Shown here: positions 31,605-34,424 of the stretch, one piece after another
Layout of the letters: each line of letters begins with the position of its first letter
Position numbering within the stretch: position 1 is the stretch's first letter
Assembly: GCA_033809415.1 (NCBI GenBank)
Contig: JAPXLT010000013.1
Span: 1-34,424 of the forward strand
Length of the DNA: 34,424 nucleotides
Origin: JAQVUB01 sp033809415
Lineage (GTDB): Bacteria > Verrucomicrobiota > Lentisphaeria > Oligosphaerales > Oligosphaeraceae
Direction: 5' to 3'
The notes under the pieces: generated by a model
The model's input: only the letters and a program-made list of their open reading frames with translations
What the model was told of the DNA's origin: nothing
Database searches by the model: none
Position numbers and translations under genes: made by a program

Positions 31605-34220
31605 ATGGCAAGCAGTGTCAATTTTCTTTTTTTATCTCAAGCTTTCGCACATTACCCAAAAACCAACATGAAAAACAGCAGATTCAACGGATTTTCAAGG
31701 GCAGCCTCGCATACTTTGTACATGAACACAAGTCCTTCACAATGGGCAAATGGGCTTGCGCTAGGAAACGGACAGTACGGCGGGTTGTTTTTTCAGCCGG
31801 AAAACACCGTCCTGGAATATGCTTTCACGCGTCTGGACCTCTGGAAAAGGCATCTCAAAGGGCCGGGACGCCTGCCATTGAAGAAATTCTATGAACTGTT
31901 GAATCAAAGCGTCGATAAACTCCAGGAGGAATTAAACAAGGAATTTCTGGATACGGAACGCCCCAGCTTCAAGCCTGGTGGAAGACTGAAAATCGGTCTG
32001 GAAGAGTGGGGACTGCCGCACGCACCTACTTTATTCGACAAACGGATGAAAATGGACATCGCGCATGGCGAGGTTTCCGGTTCATACGAACTCTCCAGCA
32101 AGGCGATGGAATGGACTGCCCTGGCATCGCCAGATGACGATATCACGGCAATCCACTTGCAGGATACGTTTAATCATTATCTGTGCCGTTTCCCATACAG
32201 GCAGCGCATCGAACTCTATCGCCTCGATGATCCGCAGGCGCGTATTCTGCGCAGCGGGGTTACCGATGACGGCATTGCATTTATTGAATTTGATTTCAAC
32301 GAAGAACTGAAAGCATTGACGGCTTTTACAGTGGATGGCATTGATTTCCGGCCAGCCATTTGTAGTGAACCTGGACGCGTTGCAATCGAGGTTTTTCTGA
32401 ACTATGAATACTCCCCGCTAGCCATCTTGCAAACCAGTATTGATGCAGAGGGGGATTCTTTCGGAAATACACCGCCGCCCAAGCTGAAATACGATCTGTT
32501 TCACACTCTAATAGTGGATACTGACGGCACCCGGGGCGATTTGCTGGCAATTGCCCGGAAAAAACTTTACGCAGCGCGGCAGGATGGATTCGCTGCCTTG
32601 CAGAAACGCAACCGTGCCTGGTGGAAGGCATTTTGGAACAGAAGTGGCATTGCAATCGCCAATCCTGCACTGGAAGGACTCTGGTACTGCAATCTGTACC
32701 AACTTGCGTCAACTTCGCGCGGCGATGTGGCACCCGGTTTGTTCGGACTGTGGAATGCCGAGGCAACCGCTCCCTGGAACGGCGATTATCATGGAAACAT
32801 CAATTTCGCCATGTATGCCTGGCCGCTTTTTGCCATCAATCATCCGGAATTATACCATGGCGTGTTCAAGACTCTGAAATCCTGGTTCCCGGCAATGCGC
32901 GAAGAGACAAAAAAGATATTCGGGGTGGATGAGTTGCGCTTCCCGCAGGCAACAGGCCCAGAGGGGAAGGAAATGTCACGCGGGCATTACAGGACTATGC
33001 GCTGCTCGACAGGATTCTATGCAGACCATTTCATCAAATTGCATCAATATGATCCGGATCCGGAAAGACTCCGCACGGAGATCCTTCCTATCCTAGAATC
33101 CTGCGCACGATACTATTTTATTTACTGCCATCAAGGCAATAACGGGAAGCTTGCAATCGGTCCCTCCTGGGCACCGGAGCAGGGCGTATTCCCTGCCTGG
33201 AATACGGGAAATGATCTGGCACTGTTCAAGGCTCTCTTCGAGGCGGTGGTAAATTTCAATCGCGAGCTGGGGGAATGGAGTCCGACAGCGGCGAAGGCGC
33301 AGAAAATGCTCGATGCTTTCCCGGATTATCCGCAGATGGATGGGGAGTTCATCGCATCCGCGAGTGAAACTGGTCGCACGTTGCTGTGTCATCCAAGCTA
33401 TTTGGCCAATGTTGTTCCGGCGGAAGATATTGATGCGGACTCTCCCTTGGCGGGCGTCGCCATCAAAACCATGCGCGAACATCTTGACCACACTTTCCGC
33501 AAGAGCTTCAATGGCAAGATCGGGGTCGCCTGTGATCTTACCGGCAGTTGGCTTTTTCATGTCGGCGTAAAGTTGCGCGATGTATCCTTTGCCGAATCAA
33601 TGCTGCATGATATACTACTGCAGGATTACGTGAAATCCAACGGCATGTTCTGCTATATTGGCGGCGGCGTGTTTCAGTCCATAGCGGAAAAGCGCAGAAA
33701 ATATGATGTTCCCGGCGCACAGGGACATGCCCTCCTGGGACAAACGGGGACTGTCGCGGGGCGTGCGGCTACCATGAGCATGATTCAGAACGGAAGCGCA
33801 TTGCTCTATGGCGTTATGGAAGCCATGCTGCAAAGCCATAAAAATCAGCTTAAGTTCTTCCCCGTGGACTTGCCGTCTCTGGGGAACAAGAAATCCTTCC
33901 ATAACTTGGCTGCTGTCGGCGGACTGAATGTTTCAGCGGCAAAGGATGCACGCGGCATGCGTTGGTTTAAAATATCGTGTGGAAAATATCCTTGGAAAGG
34001 GAGCATACGGTTCTTCTGCAAGGCAGATGGCATCAAACTGGAAGCCATCGCGGAAAACACATACAGCCTCGAACTGAAGCCAGGCGAGGTTTTTTCCTGG
34101 AAGCGAGGCAAACAGAACTTGGATGAACCTGCTGTACCCCGGCATAAGCCAGGCGTGCGTTCATACAGCAAGGATTGCCCAGTGACTTACGGAGTCGAAA
34201 AGTACTTTTTTAATTCATAG
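31605..34220 (+). CDS. GH95-like alpha-L-fucosidase family protein
   Basis: Protein of about 871 aa in the GH95-type alpha-L-fucosidase superfamily. The N-terminal domain carries ANGLALGNGQYGGLFFQP, the usual GNG motif. The (alpha/alpha)6 barrel has WNGDYHGNINFAMYAWP at about 390-406, where the N-x-N pair fits the catalytic asparagines of GH95, and SWAPEQGVFP at about 521-530, where Glu fits the general acid. The HxxxSH-type motif near the second acid is not seen, so it is a divergent member. No ribosome binding site precedes 31605, and an internal ATG at 31668 is possible. The N-terminus has no clear signal peptide. Substrate is a guess: fucosylated glycans. Confidence 0.78.
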   Translation: MASSVNFLFLSQAFAHYPKTNMKNSRFNGFSRAASHTLYMNTSPSQWANGLALGNGQYGGLFFQPENTVLEYAFTRLDLWKRHLKGPGRLPLKKFYELLNQSVDKLQEELNKEFLDTERPSFKPGGRLKIGLEEWGLPHAPTLFDKRMKMDIAHGEVSGSYELSSKAMEWTALASPDDDITAIHLQDTFNHYLCRFPYRQRIELYRLDDPQARILRSGVTDDGIAFIEFDFNEELKALTAFTVDGIDFRPAICSEPGRVAIEVFLNYEYSPLAILQTSIDAEGDSFGNTPPPKLKYDLFHTLIVDTDGTRGDLLAIARKKLYAARQDGFAALQKRNRAWWKAFWNRSGIAIANPALEGLWYCNLYQLASTSRGDVAPGLFGLWNAEATAPWNGDYHGNINFAMYAWPLFAINHPELYHGVFKTLKSWFPAMREETKKIFGVDELRFPQATGPEGKEMSRGHYRTMRCSTGFYADHFIKLHQYDPDPERLRTEILPILESCARYYFIYCHQGNNGKLAIGPSWAPEQGVFPAWNTGNDLALFKALFEAVVNFNRELGEWSPTAAKAQKMLDAFPDYPQMDGEFIASASETGRTLLCHPSYLANVVPAEDIDADSPLAGVAIKTMREHLDHTFRKSFNGKIGVACDLTGSWLFHVGVKLRDVSFAESMLHDILLQDYVKSNGMFCYIGGGVFQSIAEKRRKYDVPGAQGHALLGQTGTVAGRAATMSMIQNGSALLYGVMEAMLQSHKNQLKFFPVDLPSLGNKKSFHNLAAVGGLNVSAAKDARGMRWFKISCGKYPWKGSIRFFCKADGIKLEAIAENTYSLELKPGEVFSWKRGKQNLDEPAVPRHKPGVRSYSKDCPVTYGVEKYFFNS

Positions 34221-34231
34221 GGACAAGGTGC

Positions 34232-34424
34232 ACGCAACCTATTTTTTAACAACGAAAAGACACGAAAAGGCGTGGCGCGGATTGATCGCCCGCAACCCAC
34301 ACGGACTTTACACGGACTTTACACGGACTTTACACGGACTTTACACGGACTTTACACGGACTTTACACGGACTTTACACGGACTTTACACGGACTTTACA
34401 CGGACTTTACACAGACGCCAGAGC
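34232..34424 (+). repeat. Composite intergenic element, copy C, with 11-mer array
   Basis: CAACCTATTTTTTAAC and AACGAAAAGACACGAAAAGG begin 12 bases after the fucosidase-like stop. Next is GATTGATCGCCCGCAACCC (about 34280-34298), then ten perfect units of ACACGGACTTT (34299-34408), then a degenerate unit. It has the same block order as copies A and B but is read on plus, so it is oriented with its upstream gene. The window ends inside it. Confidence 0.85.

Noticed and set aside
34299..34408. CRISPR-like array of ten identical units
   Set aside because: The 11-bp units are head to tail with no spacers, so it is a simple tandem repeat. The same holds for the arrays near 16000, 17800, 20800 and 31300.

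Overview
The window looks like a piece of chromosome from an anaerobic member of the PVC group, most likely Lentisphaerota (Victivallales/Oligosphaera type). The reasons are a pseudopilin with a prepilin N-terminus and a late H-X9-DG motif, a GldA/F/G plus DUF4340 ABC cassette next to DUF58/BatA genes, glycan-cleaving enzymes, and intergenic DNA packed with short tandem and dispersed repeats. This assignment is inference; there is no rRNA or marker tree here. No tRNA, rRNA, CRISPR array or transposase gene was found.

Layout. 343-3209 (minus): a BatA-like and a DUF58 vWA protein. 3287-3558: a small MITE-like element with perfect terminal inverted repeats and a target-site duplication. 3796-8583 (plus): an ABC transporter operon (ATPase, permease, GldG-like, DUF4340). 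8797-9993: a secreted beta-propeller. 10617-12819: TIM-barrel isomerase, amidohydrolase and a GGQ release-factor-like protein. 12909-14186 (minus): GMP synthase whose glutaminase domain has decayed. 14332-15933: thiD and an inositol-phosphatase-family enzyme. 16366-17712: MATE exporter. 17853-25817 (minus): LarA-family racemase, sialidase-like BNR protein, SGNH hydrolase, a large secreted protein of unknown function and a pseudopilin. 26088-27194: an exported Ntn (C45-like) hydrolase. 27390-31037: a five-gene operon. 31605-34220: a GH95-like fucosidase.

The most unusual locus is 27287-31037. It starts with a split HipA toxin-antitoxin module of HipBST type (HTH antitoxin, free HipA N-terminal subunit, kinase with a Cys-rich N-terminus). 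This is followed, with overlapping reading frames, by an N4BP2-like P-loop polynucleotide kinase and a CARF-HEPN protein of the kind that senses cyclic oligonucleotides and cuts RNA. No CRISPR-Cas genes are present in the window. The promoter is bracketed by a near-perfect inverted repeat, one arm of which covers the hipB ribosome binding site. A relic of the local dispersed repeat lies between hipT and the kinase gene and may mark where two modules were joined.

The intergenic DNA is itself structured. A short repeat that reads T-run, AAC, ACGAAAAG, ACACGAAA occurs about twelve times. In about ten cases it lies 2-45 bases after a stop codon and in the same orientation as that gene. Longer composite elements add 11-mer and 9-mer tandem arrays beyond it. 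A separate 240-280 bp element occurs twice in inverted orientation 21 kb apart and differs in the number of its 9-bp units.
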